Assembly: GCF_900107255.1 (NCBI RefSeq)
Contig: NZ_FNPH01000006.1
Location: forward strand, 62,001 to 126,000
Direction: 5' to 3'
From: Micromonospora pattaloongensis
Lineage (GTDB): Bacteria; Actinomycetota; Actinomycetes; Mycobacteriales; Micromonosporaceae
Length of the DNA stretch: 64,000 nucleotides
Of this stretch, positions 18,250-27,388 are shown piece after piece; the first letter of the stretch is position 1; the number at the start of each line of letters is the position of its first letter. A program made the position numbers and the translations under genes. Below the pieces are notes generated by a model, which saw only the letters and a program-made list of their open reading frames with translations, was not told where the DNA came from and did no database searches.

Positions 18250-19422
18250 ATGGACATCGCCGCCCGCCACGAGTTCCGCGTCCTGGCCGCCGCGAAGCCG
18301 GCGCTGCCGGTGCTGCTCACGCTGGGGCGGCTGGCCCGCCCGATCCGTCGGGTGCCCCGGCTCGGCTGGCTGGTCGCCGACCCGGTCACCGCACGTGCGG
18401 TGCTCAACGACCCCGCGCACTTCACCCTGTTGGGGGAGGGCGGGGTGGGGCACCTGTGGGCGCAGGTGCTCGGCGACTGGGTGTACGAGCTGTTCGACGG
18501 GCCCGGCCACCACCAGCTGCGCTCACGTACCCGCGGCCTGTTCACCGAGGACAGCGCCCGGCGGCTGGTCGGTCGCGTGGTGGGCCCCCGGCTGGAGCGT
18601 TTCCGCGCCGAGCTGGCCGAGGGACGTACCGTCGACGTCGCGGACCTGGCGCGCGTCATCGTCGGCCGGATCGTCGCGGACCTGCTCGGGATGCGCCCGC
18701 CCACCGACGACGACGACCATTTCCGGGAAATCTTCGCCACCGGTGAAGAGCTGGCGAGCCTGGCGCTTGGCACGACCGCGTCGACCCATCTCGACCCGGC
18801 GACGGTCGACGCGGCGCGGGCGATCGTCGCCCGTCTGACCGCGCCGGTGGCCGAGTTGTGGCGCAGCGCCTCCAGCGAGACCTTGATCGGCCACTGTCGG
18901 GAACTCGGCCTCAGCCAGCAGGAGACCGAGGGGCTGACGACGCTGCTGATGGTCGCCGGCACCGAGACCGCGGCCAGCGCGATGGCCCGCACCGTCGCCC
19001 TGCTGCACGACACCGGGGAACAGTCCGTACTGCGCGAGGACCCCGCGTTGCTGCCGGTGGCGGTGCGCGAAGGACTGCGGGTCACGACACCCGCGACGGT
19101 GATCGGCCGCGCGGTCAGCGCGGACACCACGGTGGCGGGTCGGCAGTTGCGCGCGGGCGAACGGGTGCTGGTCCTGACCTACACCGCGAACATCGCGGCG
19201 GGTGGCTACCGGCTCGACCGCGACTACCTGCCCGAGAACCGGCAGCTGTGGTTCGGCGCCGGACGGCACCTCTGCCTCGGCGCGCCGGTGGCCCGTGCCG
19301 AGATCACCGGACTGCTCACGGCGCTGCTCGACACCGGTCGGCCGTGGCGGGTCGTGTCGCGGCGCTACCGTCGCCGCGTGAAGATCCCGACGTACGAGTC
19401 GCTCCGGGTGGCACTGGCCTAG
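18250..19422 (+). CDS. cytochrome P450
   Basis: A 390-residue bacterial class I P450 monooxygenase. I-helix oxygen-binding motif AGTETAAS, K-helix E-x-x-R (VREGLR), and the haem-ligand loop FGAGRHLCLGAP with Cys342 are all present. The meander is short: YRLDRDYLPENRQLWFGAG replaces the usual D-P-x-R-F region, so this is a slightly compact member. ATG 18250 begins right where P450 homology begins; no strong ribosome site is visible. No ferredoxin or ferredoxin reductase is adjacent, so it must use partners from elsewhere. Substrate unknown. Confidence 0.9.
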   Translation: MDIAARHEFRVLAAAKPALPVLLTLGRLARPIRRVPRLGWLVADPVTARAVLNDPAHFTLLGEGGVGHLWAQVLGDWVYELFDGPGHHQLRSRTRGLFTEDSARRLVGRVVGPRLERFRAELAEGRTVDVADLARVIVGRIVADLLGMRPPTDDDDHFREIFATGEELASLALGTTASTHLDPATVDAARAIVARLTAPVAELWRSASSETLIGHCRELGLSQQETEGLTTLLMVAGTETAASAMARTVALLHDTGEQSVLREDPALLPVAVREGLRVTTPATVIGRAVSADTTVAGRQLRAGERVLVLTYTANIAAGGYRLDRDYLPENRQLWFGAGRHLCLGAPVARAEITGLLTALLDTGRPWRVVSRRYRRRVKIPTYESLRVALA

Positions 19423-19525
19423 CTTCGCCAGGAGACCTCCGCCCCGTTCCAGCAAAGATTTGTTTCAATCGATGGGCGAGGCATTGACAGTCATGCGTCG
19501 CCACCATGACAGTGGTGTTACGTGA

Positions 19526-19537
19526 GAGAGCGCTCTC
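19526..19537. promoter_or_regulatory. LacI-family operator upstream of GH16 gene
   Basis: GAGAGCGCTCTC, a perfect 12-bp palindrome with the central CG of LacI-family sites and close to the streptomycete CebR box (TGGGAGCGCTCCCA). It is 60 bases before the GH16 start, suggesting sugar-responsive repression. Confidence 0.6.
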
Positions 19538-19596
19538 ACGCTCGGAGCCCTCGGTGGCCGACCCGTCCGTCCGCCGTGCATCGCGAAGGAGCGCCG

Positions 19597-21342
19597 ATGC
19601 CTCGGACCCTGTCCCCGTTCCACCCCGATCCGCCCGCGACACACTCCGCCCGCCGGCGCCTGGCCATCCTCGGCGGCGTGCTGCTCACGCTGCTCGGCGC
19701 CGGCCTGGGGCTCGTGGTCCCGCCCGCCGACGCCGCAGACACACTGCTGTCGCGCAACCGACCCGTGACCGCGTCGTCGACCGAATCCGTGGCGTTCCCC
19801 GCCGCGGCCGCCGTCGACGGCGACACCGCCACCCGCTGGTCCAGCGGGTTCAGCGATCCGCAGTGGTTGCAGGTCGACCTGGGAGTCACCGCCACCGTCA
19901 GCCGCGTCGTGCTGCGCTGGGAGGCCGCGTACGCCCGTGCGTTCACCATCGAGACCTCGCCGACCGGCTCCGGCGCCTGGACGACGATCCACACGACCGC
20001 GGCCGGCGCCGGGGGAGTGCAGGATCTTCCGGTCACCGGTACCGGCCGGTTCGTCCGGATCGCCACGACGCAGCGCGCCACCCAGTGGGGCGTGTCACTG
20101 TGGGAGTTCGAGGTCTACGGCGGCGGCAACACCCCACCGCCGACGCCGCCGCCCGGCGGGGCCACGCTGCTGTCGTACGCGAAGCCGGCCGTCGCCTCGA
20201 CCAGCCAGAACGACGGCGCCTGCTACGGCTGCACGCCGGACAGGGCGTTCGACAACGACCCGGCGAGCCGCTGGGCGACCAGCCCCACCACCGGCTGGGT
20301 CGACCCGGGCTGGATCTATGTGGACCTCGGCGCGATCGCGGAGATCACGCAGGTCGTGCTGCAGTGGGATCCCGCGTTCGCCCGGTCCTACCAGATCCAA
20401 GTCTCCCCGGACGCGTCCACCTGGACCACCGTCTACTCGACCACGAACGGACAGGGCTTCAGGGAGACCATCACCGTCACCGCCACCGGCCGGTACGTGC
20501 GGATGTACGGCACCGCCCGCAGCGGCCCGTACGGGTACTCGCTGTGGGAGTTCAAGGTGTTCGGCACGGGTGGCAACCCCACCCCGCCGCCGGCGACGCC
20601 CCCCGACCCGACCTTCCCGGCCACCCGCCTCGTGTTCAGCGACGAGTTCACCGGCGCCGCCGGCGGTAAACCCGACCCCGCCCGGTGGACGATCGACCCG
20701 GGCACCGGCCAGAACAACGAACTCCAGTACTACACGAACAACAACAACGCGTACCTCGACGGTGCGGGTTCGCTCGTCATCGAGGCGCGGCGGGAGAGCG
20801 CGAACGGCCGCGCGTACACCTCGCACCGGATGAACACCGGCAACAAGTTCCACGTGCAGTACGGCCGCATCGAGGCGCGCGTCCGGGTGCCGAAGGGCAA
20901 CGGGCTCTGGCCGGCGTTCTGGATGATGGGCGCCGACTTCCTCACCGGACGGCCGTGGCCGTACAACGGCGAGATCGACATCATGGAGGTCCTCGGGCGC
21001 AACACCGCAGAGGCCTACTCGACCCTGCACGCGCCGGCCTACAACGGTGGCAACGGGTACGGCCAGCGGTACCCGTCACCGGGCGGGGTCGACCTGTCCG
21101 CCGACTTCCACGTCTGGGCCGCCGAGTGGGACAGCCGCGGCATCACGTTCACGATCGATGGCCGGACGGTCTTCGTCGCCAGCAAGGCGACCGTGGAGAC
21201 AACGCGCGGGCCCTGGGTCTTCGACCACCCGTTCTACCTCATCCTCAACCTCGCCGTGGGCGGGGACTTCCCGGGCCCGGTCGACGGCAGCACGCCCTTC
21301 CCGTCGCGGATGCTCGTCGACTACGTCCGCGTCTACCAGTAG
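19597..21342 (+). CDS. secreted GH16 endo-beta-glucanase with two discoidin (F5/8C) modules
   Basis: A 581-residue secreted glycosidase. Signal peptide about 1-47 (RRRLAILGGVLLTLLGAGLGLVV... ADA). Two discoidin/CBM32-like modules follow (about 50-185 and 195-325), each starting ARKP/NRPVTASS-like and ending WEFEVYG / WEFKVFG, separated by Pro/Thr-rich linkers. The GH16 catalytic domain (about 340-581) has the signature EIDIMEVLG with catalytic Glu459, Asp461 and Glu464 and ends YVRVYQ. This supports hydrolysis of beta-1,3 or mixed-link glucans. ATG 19597 has GAAGGA 7 bases upstream. It reads into the DUF1996 gene after only 24 bases, so both may be one operon under the LacI-type operator. Confidence 0.93.
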   Translation: MPRTLSPFHPDPPATHSARRRLAILGGVLLTLLGAGLGLVVPPADAADTLLSRNRPVTASSTESVAFPAAAAVDGDTATRWSSGFSDPQWLQVDLGVTATVSRVVLRWEAAYARAFTIETSPTGSGAWTTIHTTAAGAGGVQDLPVTGTGRFVRIATTQRATQWGVSLWEFEVYGGGNTPPPTPPPGGATLLSYAKPAVASTSQNDGACYGCTPDRAFDNDPASRWATSPTTGWVDPGWIYVDLGAIAEITQVVLQWDPAFARSYQIQVSPDASTWTTVYSTTNGQGFRETITVTATGRYVRMYGTARSGPYGYSLWEFKVFGTGGNPTPPPATPPDPTFPATRLVFSDEFTGAAGGKPDPARWTIDPGTGQNNELQYYTNNNNAYLDGAGSLVIEARRESANGRAYTSHRMNTGNKFHVQYGRIEARVRVPKGNGLWPAFWMMGADFLTGRPWPYNGEIDIMEVLGRNTAEAYSTLHAPAYNGGNGYGQRYPSPGGVDLSADFHVWAAEWDSRGITFTIDGRTVFVASKATVETTRGPWVFDHPFYLILNLAVGGDFPGPVDGSTPFPSRMLVDYVRVYQ

Positions 21343-21366
21343 CGCCACCCCGCGAAAGGAGCCCCG

Positions 21367-22275
21367 ATGTTCACGGCAGCACCCCCGACCCCGAGACGTC
21401 GCCGGCCGCGCCGCGCGGCCCTCGCCTCCGCGCTCACCGCACTGCTCGGCGCCACCCTGGTCGCCGGCGCCGTGCGCGCCGGCGCGGCCGATCCCGTGGC
21501 GGCGGCGCCCGCGCCGATCGTGCGCGTCGCCGAGTTCGTCGCCGACTGCCCGTTCAGCCACCGGCTGCCCGACGACCCGATCGTCTTTCCCGGCCTGCCC
21601 GGCGCCTCGCACATGCACAGCTTCTTCGGCAGCCGCGTGACCAACGCGCACACCGACGTCGACGACCTGATCAACGCCAACAGCAACTGCAACCCGTCGG
21701 TGGACAAGTCGTCCTACTGGATCCCGACGTTCTACGTCAACAACCAGCCGGTGGAGCCGTCGATCGCCACCTTCTACTACCTCGGCGAGGGCGTCCGCTC
21801 CGACGTGACCGCACGGATCCAGCCGCTGCCGCTGGGCCTGCGCATCGTCGCCGGCAACGCCAGGGCCACCGATCCGGCACAGAGCATCGCCCGCTGGTCC
21901 TGCCTGCACCACGGCGAGGTGGCCCCGTCGAAGAACTTCGTCACTTGCCCGGCCGGCAGCATGATCGAGTCCTACCTGGACTTCCCGCAGTGCTGGGACG
22001 GCGTGAACCTCGACTCCGCGAACCACCAGAGCCACATGGCGTACCCGGTCAACAACGCCTGCCCGGCCAGCCACCCGGTACCCGTACCGAAGCTGCGTCA
22101 GGTCATCCGGTACCCGGCCAACGGTGACCCGTCCCGCTTCCGGCTCGCCTCGGGCGCCGGGTACACGATGCACGGCGACTTCTTCAACGCCTGGCCCGTG
22201 GCGGAGATGGAGCGCCGGGTCCGGGACTGCATCCGCCCGGTCATCAAGTGCGGCGCCAACGGCACCCCGTTGTGA
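21367..22275 (+). CDS. secreted DUF1996 protein
   Basis: A 302-residue secreted protein of the DUF1996 family, found in fungi and actinomycetes, with no established activity. After a signal peptide (about 1-42) it carries the family's conserved CPFSHRLPDDPIVFPG, ASHMHSFFG, SYWIPTFYVNN, CPAGSMIESYLDFPQCWDG and NHQSHMAYP motifs, rich in His and Cys. GAAAGGA precedes ATG 21367. It follows the GH16 glucanase closely, as DUF1996 proteins often accompany or are fused to carbohydrate-active enzymes, so a polysaccharide-binding or cleaving role is plausible. Its stop overlaps the next gene's GTG. Confidence 0.9.
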   Translation: MFTAAPPTPRRRRPRRAALASALTALLGATLVAGAVRAGAADPVAAAPAPIVRVAEFVADCPFSHRLPDDPIVFPGLPGASHMHSFFGSRVTNAHTDVDDLINANSNCNPSVDKSSYWIPTFYVNNQPVEPSIATFYYLGEGVRSDVTARIQPLPLGLRIVAGNARATDPAQSIARWSCLHHGEVAPSKNFVTCPAGSMIESYLDFPQCWDGVNLDSANHQSHMAYPVNNACPASHPVPVPKLRQVIRYPANGDPSRFRLASGAGYTMHGDFFNAWPVAEMERRVRDCIRPVIKCGANGTPL

Positions 22276-22883
22276 CGGTCAACGTCCCCCGCCGGTCCGG
22301 GACCGGACCGGCGGGGGTTGCCGCGCTCCTCGCCGGGTTGCTGTTCGTCGCCGTGCCCGCGGCCGGGGCGTGCGCCTCGGCGCCGTCCGCCCCGCCCGCC
22401 CCGACCCCCGCCGGGGCCGGGTTCGGTCGCACCGACGCAGCGTGGATCCAGCTCATGATCCCGATGAACGAACAGGTGCTCGAGGCGCTGGCGCTCGTAC
22501 CCCGGCAGAGTTCCGACGCGCGGCTGCGTGCCCTGGCCGGACGGATCGCGGAGAACCGGCGCGCGGAGCTCGAGGAGCTGAGACGGCTGCGCGGCAGGGC
22601 CGGCCTGCCGACGGCCAACGAGCACGAGGGGCACGACCTTCCCGGCATGGTGGTCGCGGCCGATCTCGTCGCGTTGCGCTCGCTGCGCGCGGCGCGCTTC
22701 GATCGCGCCATCGCGGAGACCCTGCGCGAGCACGTGGAGCAGGGCGCGCGGCTCGCCGACGCGGAGCGGACCGGCGGGACCGATCCGGAAACGCGGCGGA
22801 TCGCCGCGCGCGTGCAGCAGGCCCGGGCCACCGAGATCGCCTGGCTCACCTCGCCCGCGGGGACGCCCCCGTCGCGCGGGTGA
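22272..22883 (+). CDS. degenerate DUF305 exported protein
   Basis: A 203-residue exported helical protein related to DUF305. N-terminal hydrophobic segment GVAALLAGLLFVAVPAAGAC could be a lipoprotein signal with the Cys as anchor, though the box is weak. DUF305 proteins are ferritin-like helical bundles with paired HHQ metal motifs; here the first is MIPMNEQVLEAL and the second EHVEQGARLA, so most metal-binding His are gone while the helical repeat layout stays. GTG 22272 overlaps the DUF1996 stop (GTGA), which indicates coupled translation and a joint role. Confidence 0.7.
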   Translation: MTVNVPRRSGTGPAGVAALLAGLLFVAVPAAGACASAPSAPPAPTPAGAGFGRTDAAWIQLMIPMNEQVLEALALVPRQSSDARLRALAGRIAENRRAELEELRRLRGRAGLPTANEHEGHDLPGMVVAADLVALRSLRAARFDRAIAETLREHVEQGARLADAERTGGTDPETRRIAARVQQARATEIAWLTSPAGTPPSRG

Positions 22884-22914
22884 GAGCCGAGCGCGGTACG
22901 GCCGGTTCGCGCGC

Positions 22915-23334
22915 TCAGCCGACCTGGCTGTTGTCCTTCATCGCGCCCCAGCCGTGCCAGCGATCGATCTCGATCCAGGCGCTGACCCGGGCGCGATTCC
23001 GCCGCGCGTACGGCCGCCCCAGGTAGTGCTGGGACAGGCGGTCGATGTCCGTCAGACCGTCGTCCGCGCGCAGCTCGGCGATGCGCCCGATGATCGTGAT
23101 GTGGGTGTACCAGTCGCTCTCGTCCAGCACCGTCAGCGAGACGCGGGGGTCATTGCGGATGTGGGTCAGCCGACGGCGGCCCTCGTCCATGTTCACCAGG
23201 ATCCGGCCGTCGTCCCATAGATACCAGGTGGCGGTGGAGACCGGCTGGCCGTCGGACTTGAGGGTGGTGATGACGGCGGCGTTCGGCTTGCGCAGCATGG
23301 CGACCGCGGGCTCCGGAAGCGGCGGCTTCGACAT
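22915..23334 (-). CDS. PPOX-class F420/FMN-dependent split-barrel oxidoreductase
   Basis: A 139-residue split beta-barrel protein of the pyridoxamine-5'-phosphate-oxidase-like superfamily, actinobacterial F420-dependent TIGR-type subgroup. Typical features are the opening AAVITTLKSDGQPVSTATWYLWDDGRI, RRLTHIRNDPRVSL and the end region RVSAWIEIDRWHGWG. ATG 23334 has GAGGAG 6 bases upstream. It stands alone. F420 versus FMN use cannot be settled by eye. Confidence 0.85.
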   Translation of the reverse strand: MSKPPLPEPAVAMLRKPNAAVITTLKSDGQPVSTATWYLWDDGRILVNMDEGRRRLTHIRNDPRVSLTVLDESDWYTHITIIGRIAELRADDGLTDIDRLSQHYLGRPYARRNRARVSAWIEIDRWHGWGAMKDNSQVG

Positions 23335-23432
23335 GAAATCTCCTCTTCGCGTCGGACGTTACCTCCGCACGTTACGCACCTCTCGGTCCTGATCAAGTTT
23401 GTACGGGCATTTCGGCGTGGCCGGAACGGCCC

Positions 23433-23900
23433 TCAGCTGGCCGCGCAGGCGGCCTCGAGCCCCTTGACCGCGGCGTCCAGGGCCGCCTTGCTCGGCTTCC
23501 CCTTGGGGGGCGTCGCGTACGTGTCCGCGAGGTCCGACATGGCGTCCGCGACCTGCTTCGTGGCGTCGTTGACCGAGGCGCTCGAGGTGAACGTGTTCGC
23601 GTAGAGGACCGCGGCGCCAGCGGAGTACTGGGCGCTGACCGCGGAGTGTCCGGCCGGCGGTCCGATCTTCTCCGCGTCGGCGACCTTCGCCATGGTCGTC
23701 TTGATGTCACCGCTGATGGTGGTGCAGGTGGCCTTGGTCGCGGCGTCCACGGCCGGCGCGCCGCTCGCGCTGGCGCTCGGCGCGGAGGTGGCCGCCGTGT
23801 CGCCCCCGCCGGACGCCGCATCGTCACGCGGGGTGCATCCCGCCATGACGACCGTCGCCATGATGACCGAGCCGAGCAGCCCGAGTCGAGCCGAGCCCAT
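23433..23900 (-). CDS. small lipoprotein of unknown function
   Basis: I do not recognise a named family. The 155-residue precursor has a lipoprotein signal (LGLLGSVIMATVVMAGC, lipobox VMAGC near residue 21), a Ser/Ala/Gly-rich linker, then a helical domain of about 100 residues with two Cys (ATCTTISGD and LEAACAAS at the very end) that may form a disulfide. ATG 23900 has GGGAGG 6 bases upstream. Located on the outer face of the membrane by prediction. Confidence 0.75.
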   Translation of the reverse strand: MGSARLGLLGSVIMATVVMAGCTPRDDAASGGGDTAATSAPSASASGAPAVDAATKATCTTISGDIKTTMAKVADAEKIGPPAGHSAVSAQYSAGAAVLYANTFTSSASVNDATKQVADAMSDLADTYATPPKGKPSKAALDAAVKGLEAACAAS

Positions 23901-24010
23901 CGTTTCCTCCCGCTGTTGGCGTCGCGTTGGCCGCCGCACCGTACCAGATGATCAGGGTGCACTGTGGACCCTTTCTCGGCCGGCGGCAGCGGGAACTCGC
24001 CGCCTGTCGA

Positions 24011-25660
24011 TCACCGTGGCCGGCGCATGATGTACCACCGGATCGGACGCCGGCCTTCCTCCTCCTCGTCGTATGCGCGGGCGACGTTGATCGCGTGGCG
24101 CAGGCCGCGCGGATGGGTGCGACGCGTGCGGGGCGCGGCCATGGGGTCGGCCGACATCTCGCGCAGGAGTGACACCGTCAGCGTGAGCATGACAGCGACG
24201 AACGGCAGGGCCACCAGGATGGTCGCCTGTTGCAGCGCGGCGAGCCCGCCGGCCAGCAGCAGCACCGCCGCGACGGCCCCGATGAGCGTCCCCCACACCA
24301 CGACGACCCAGCGCTGCGGATGCAGGGCGCCGCGTGAGGTGAGCGAGCCCAGGACCAGGGAGGCCGAATCGGCGCTGGTGATGAAGTAGATGGCGATGAG
24401 CGCCATCGTGATGACGCTGGTGACCGCGGCCAGGGGGAGGCTGTCGAGGAATCCGAAGAGCGCGGCCTCGGCGCCGGCCTGGGTGTCGGCGACGAGGTCG
24501 TGGCTGCCGGTGGCCTGTGCGCGGAGCGCGCTTCCGCCCATGATCGCGAACCAGACGGCGCTGGCGCCGCTGGGGATCAGCAGCACACCGATGAGGAACT
24601 CGCGGACGGTGCGCCCCCGCGAGATGCGGGCGATGAAGGTCCCCACGAAGGGCGCCCACGAGATCCACCACGCCCAGTAGAAGATCGTCCAGGCGCCGAG
24701 CCAGTCCGGGTCGGAGAAGGCGCCGGTTCGGGTCGACATGAACAGCAGGTTGTTCAGGTAGTCGCCGATCGAAGCCGGAAGCACCTCAAGGGCGTAGACG
24801 GTGGGCCCGGCGACGAAGACGAAGAGCATCAGCAGCACGGCGAGCAGCACGGTGGTGGTGGAGAGCCATTTGATACCGCGGTGCAGGCCGGAGAAGGCGG
24901 AGATGACGAAGGCGCCGGTGAGCGCGGCGATGATGATCAGCTCGATGGTCCGGGTCCCGGCCGTACCGGTGACGATGTCGAGGCCGGCGGCGACCTGCAG
25001 CGCCCCGAGGCCGAGGCTGGTCGCGGAGCCGAAGACGGTCGCGAAGACCGCGAGCAGGTCGATGACCCGCCCGGCGGCGCCGTCGGCCCGGTCGCCCAAC
25101 AGCGGCCGGAACGGCGCCGAGATCCGATTACCGCGCCCCTTGCGGAACGTCGAGTACGCCAACGCGAGCCCCGCCACCGCGTAGATCGCCCAGGGGTGCA
25201 GGGTCCAGTGGAAGAGGGTGTACTGCATGGCGACGGCCGCGGCGGGGCCGGTCTGCGGCGTCACGCCGGTGGCCGGCGGGGGAGCGGCGTAGTGCTGGAT
25301 CGGTTCGGCGACCGCGTAGAACACGAGTCCGATTCCCATGCCGGCGCTGAACATCATCGCGATCCAGGCCAGGGTGCTGAACTCCGGCTCGTCGTCGTCG
25401 GCCCCGAGGCGAATCCGTCCGAACCGGGTCAGCGCGATGACGACGGCCAGCACCAGGAAGACGTCGGCGGCGACGACGAACAGCCAGCCGAACGTCCCGA
25501 TGACCCAGTCCAGCCCGGCGGCCCCGAACCGGGCCAGCGACCCGCGGCCGAACACCCCCCACACCACCACGGCCAGCACGCCGGCGATCCCCACGCCGAG
25601 GACCACCGGATCGACGGTCGGGCGCGGTCGGCGCGCTGAGTCCCGGTCTTGTTCGCTCAT
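24011..25660 (-). CDS. BCCT-family betaine/choline/carnitine transporter
   Basis: A 549-residue secondary transporter with twelve predicted TM helices of the BCCT family, importing glycine betaine, choline or carnitine for osmoprotection or catabolism. Hallmarks: FSAGMGIGLVFYAVAEP (TM3 glycine stretch), and the substrate-site segment FYWAWWISWAPFVGTFIARISRGRTVREF (TM8 signature). The GMGIG variant at the first glycine stretch is the betaine/choline type. Acidic C-terminal tail (YDEEEEGRR) may sense osmolarity. ATG 25660 has GAGAGGA upstream. It is monocistronic by spacing. Confidence 0.93.
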   Translation of the reverse strand: MSEQDRDSARRPRPTVDPVVLGVGIAGVLAVVVWGVFGRGSLARFGAAGLDWVIGTFGWLFVVAADVFLVLAVVIALTRFGRIRLGADDDEPEFSTLAWIAMMFSAGMGIGLVFYAVAEPIQHYAAPPPATGVTPQTGPAAAVAMQYTLFHWTLHPWAIYAVAGLALAYSTFRKGRGNRISAPFRPLLGDRADGAAGRVIDLLAVFATVFGSATSLGLGALQVAAGLDIVTGTAGTRTIELIIIAALTGAFVISAFSGLHRGIKWLSTTTVLLAVLLMLFVFVAGPTVYALEVLPASIGDYLNNLLFMSTRTGAFSDPDWLGAWTIFYWAWWISWAPFVGTFIARISRGRTVREFLIGVLLIPSGASAVWFAIMGGSALRAQATGSHDLVADTQAGAEAALFGFLDSLPLAAVTSVITMALIAIYFITSADSASLVLGSLTSRGALHPQRWVVVVWGTLIGAVAAVLLLAGGLAALQQATILVALPFVAVMLTLTVSLLREMSADPMAAPRTRRTHPRGLRHAINVARAYDEEEEGRRPIRWYIMRRPR

Positions 25661-25811
25661 GATGTCCTCTCGTCGGGGCAACGGGCCCATTGTCGTGACG
25701 TCTCGGCCGGGCCGGTGCGGTAACCCGGCGGGTGGGGACCACCGGCGGCGAAGCGTCTCCCCACGGCCGACGGTGAGGTCGGTGTACGGCACCGGGCTGC
25801 TGATGGTGGGG

Positions 25812-26144
25812 CTAGGGTTGCGGCTGCCCCGGCGGAGCGGCCGACGCTCCGAACGGCAGCCCGGTCGCCCAGAGTCGCCGGCGCATGACCGGCGACACGT
25901 TCTCCAGCCGCAGGACCGTACCGGCGACGGCGGCGGACCGGTGGCAAGCCACCAGCGTGCTGATGCCGGCCGAGTCGATGAACGAGACCCGGGCGAAGTC
26001 GAGCGCTATCTGTTTCGGCGCCGACGAGGCAAGCGCCGCGGCGACGGCATCGCGGAGACGGTCGGCGGTCGCCAGGCCGATCCCGCCGGCCAGCGTGAGC
26101 CGGAGAGTCGGTCCGACCTCGCTGGCGTTGATCACCAAATGCAC
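25812..26144 (-). CDS. STAS-domain anti-sigma-factor antagonist
   Basis: A 110-residue SpoIIAA-like STAS protein. The phosphorylation loop FIDSAGISTL retains the serine (Ser58), so it can be controlled by an anti-sigma kinase. Such proteins bind and titrate RsbW/SpoIIAB-type kinases, freeing a stress sigma factor. No kinase or sigma gene is adjacent. It is the only one of three STAS proteins in this region with an intact phospho-acceptor. Confidence 0.85.
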   Translation of the reverse strand: MHLVINASEVGPTLRLTLAGGIGLATADRLRDAVAAALASSAPKQIALDFARVSFIDSAGISTLVACHRSAAVAGTVLRLENVSPVMRRRLWATGLPFGASAAPPGQPQP

Positions 26145-26217
26145 GCCGCCGCTCCGATCGTGGCCTCCGCGCTGGCCTCCTGCCGACCGCGGGCCGTTCC
26201 CGTCCCGGGGCTGCCGT

Positions 26218-26517
26218 TCATCGGTCGCCGCGCCGCTGGCCCGGCACCCGCAGCGTGTTGCAGACGTCGAATACCCCCGGTACGTCCCAGGCCAGCTCGC
26301 CGGCGACCTGCCGCGCCTCCCGGTCGTTGACCAGCCCCGCGAGGATCACGACTCGGTTCTGCACCGCGACCACGATCTGCTGTCGCCGGGTCGTCCAGTC
26401 GCTGCTCAACCGCTGCGCGACCAGCGCCTCCAGGCGAAGGTCGTCGCTGTCCGGGGCAGGCCCGTTCGCGGTCGCGGCGAACCAGCTCTCGTCCGGTAAC
26501 GGCCAGGGCATGTACAC
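26218..26517 (-). CDS. BON-domain protein
   Basis: A 99-residue protein whose main part is a BON domain (LEALVAQRLSSDWTTRRQQIVVAVQNRVVILAGLVNDREARQVAG...): the pattern of a short helix-strand, then VxLxGxV and a second helix. BON domains bind membranes or ligands, as in OsmY or CBS-BON regulators. GTG 26517 has GAGGAAGG 7 bases upstream; ATG two codons later is an alternative. Its place between STAS genes on the same strand suggests a stress-related regulon. Confidence 0.72.
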   Translation of the reverse strand: MYMPWPLPDESWFAATANGPAPDSDDLRLEALVAQRLSSDWTTRRQQIVVAVQNRVVILAGLVNDREARQVAGELAWDVPGVFDVCNTLRVPGQRRGDR

Positions 26518-26758
26518 GAAATGGCCTTCCTCAACGTCGGCGTGTCGGTCGTTGTCGCACGGGTGTCGGGTCTCCTGGCTCCTGACGACGCGCGGTTCCC
26601 TCCGGTCCCGGCTGCTGGCCGCCCGCGCGTGATGGCACCCGCGGACCGGTGCTTCAGTGTCGGCCGGTCGGTTGGCGGGGACCGCGCGGACGGATGACAG
26701 TTGCATGACAGATCGAGTCGAACGTGTGAGGCAGCTCCCGCTGGCGAACAGAGATCCG

Positions 26759-27388
26759 TCAGTCGCCGGCGCGCGGCGCGATCAGCGGCTCGGCGTGCAC
26801 CCGGTCGGCGTCGGCGCCGAGCGCGGCGAGGGCGTCCGCGCGGGTGTCGAAGACGGGGAACGCGGGAAGCAGTCGCATCGTGTGCAGCACGGTGAGCACG
26901 AAGCGTGACGGCGCGGCGAGGCAGAGCGGCACCTCGTTCTGCCGGGCCGCCTGCCGCGAACGGACCAGCACGCCCAGGGCGATCGCGTCGATGACGGTGA
27001 CCCGTTCCAAATCGAGCACGACCGGGCGGCCGGCGGCGATGGCCGATGTCAGCGCCGCGCGCAGGTCGGCCACCAGCCGCGCGTCGACGTCGCCGTGCGC
27101 GGCGATGACGGTTGCGCTCGCCCCGGCGTGCACCGTCACCCGGGCGCTCGTGCCGCGACGGTCCGCGGCGGCGTACGCGGCCGGACGCTGTCCGGGATCC
27201 GCCACGGCGCAGCGCGGGCACCGGTGCTGTCCGGACGCGAAGGGCGAGCCCACCCAGCCGATCTCGACGAGGACCGTCCAGACCAGGTCGTCGTCGTTCA
27301 CGACGGAGTTGCCGGTGGTCGCGACGGCGCCGCAGCCGTCGCAGATCACGTCGATGGATGTATCCCTGGCGCCCGGCACCGCGGTCAT
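26759..27388 (-). CDS. STAS protein with N-terminal Cys4 zinc-ribbon-like module
   Basis: A 209-residue two-part protein. The N-terminal ~90 residues hold CDGCG and, 40 residues later, CPRC, a likely zinc ribbon. The C-terminal half is a STAS domain (ARVTVHAGASATVIAAHGDVDARL... VVLDLERVTVIDAIALGVL). The phospho-acceptor loop reads IDAIALG instead of DSxG, so regulation by serine phosphorylation is not expected. ATG 27388 overlaps the preceding STAS gene by 4 bases (ATGA), so the pair is co-translated. Confidence 0.8.
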   Translation of the reverse strand: MTAVPGARDTSIDVICDGCGAVATTGNSVVNDDDLVWTVLVEIGWVGSPFASGQHRCPRCAVADPGQRPAAYAAADRRGTSARVTVHAGASATVIAAHGDVDARLVADLRAALTSAIAAGRPVVLDLERVTVIDAIALGVLVRSRQAARQNEVPLCLAAPSRFVLTVLHTMRLLPAFPVFDTRADALAALGADADRVHAEPLIAPRAGD

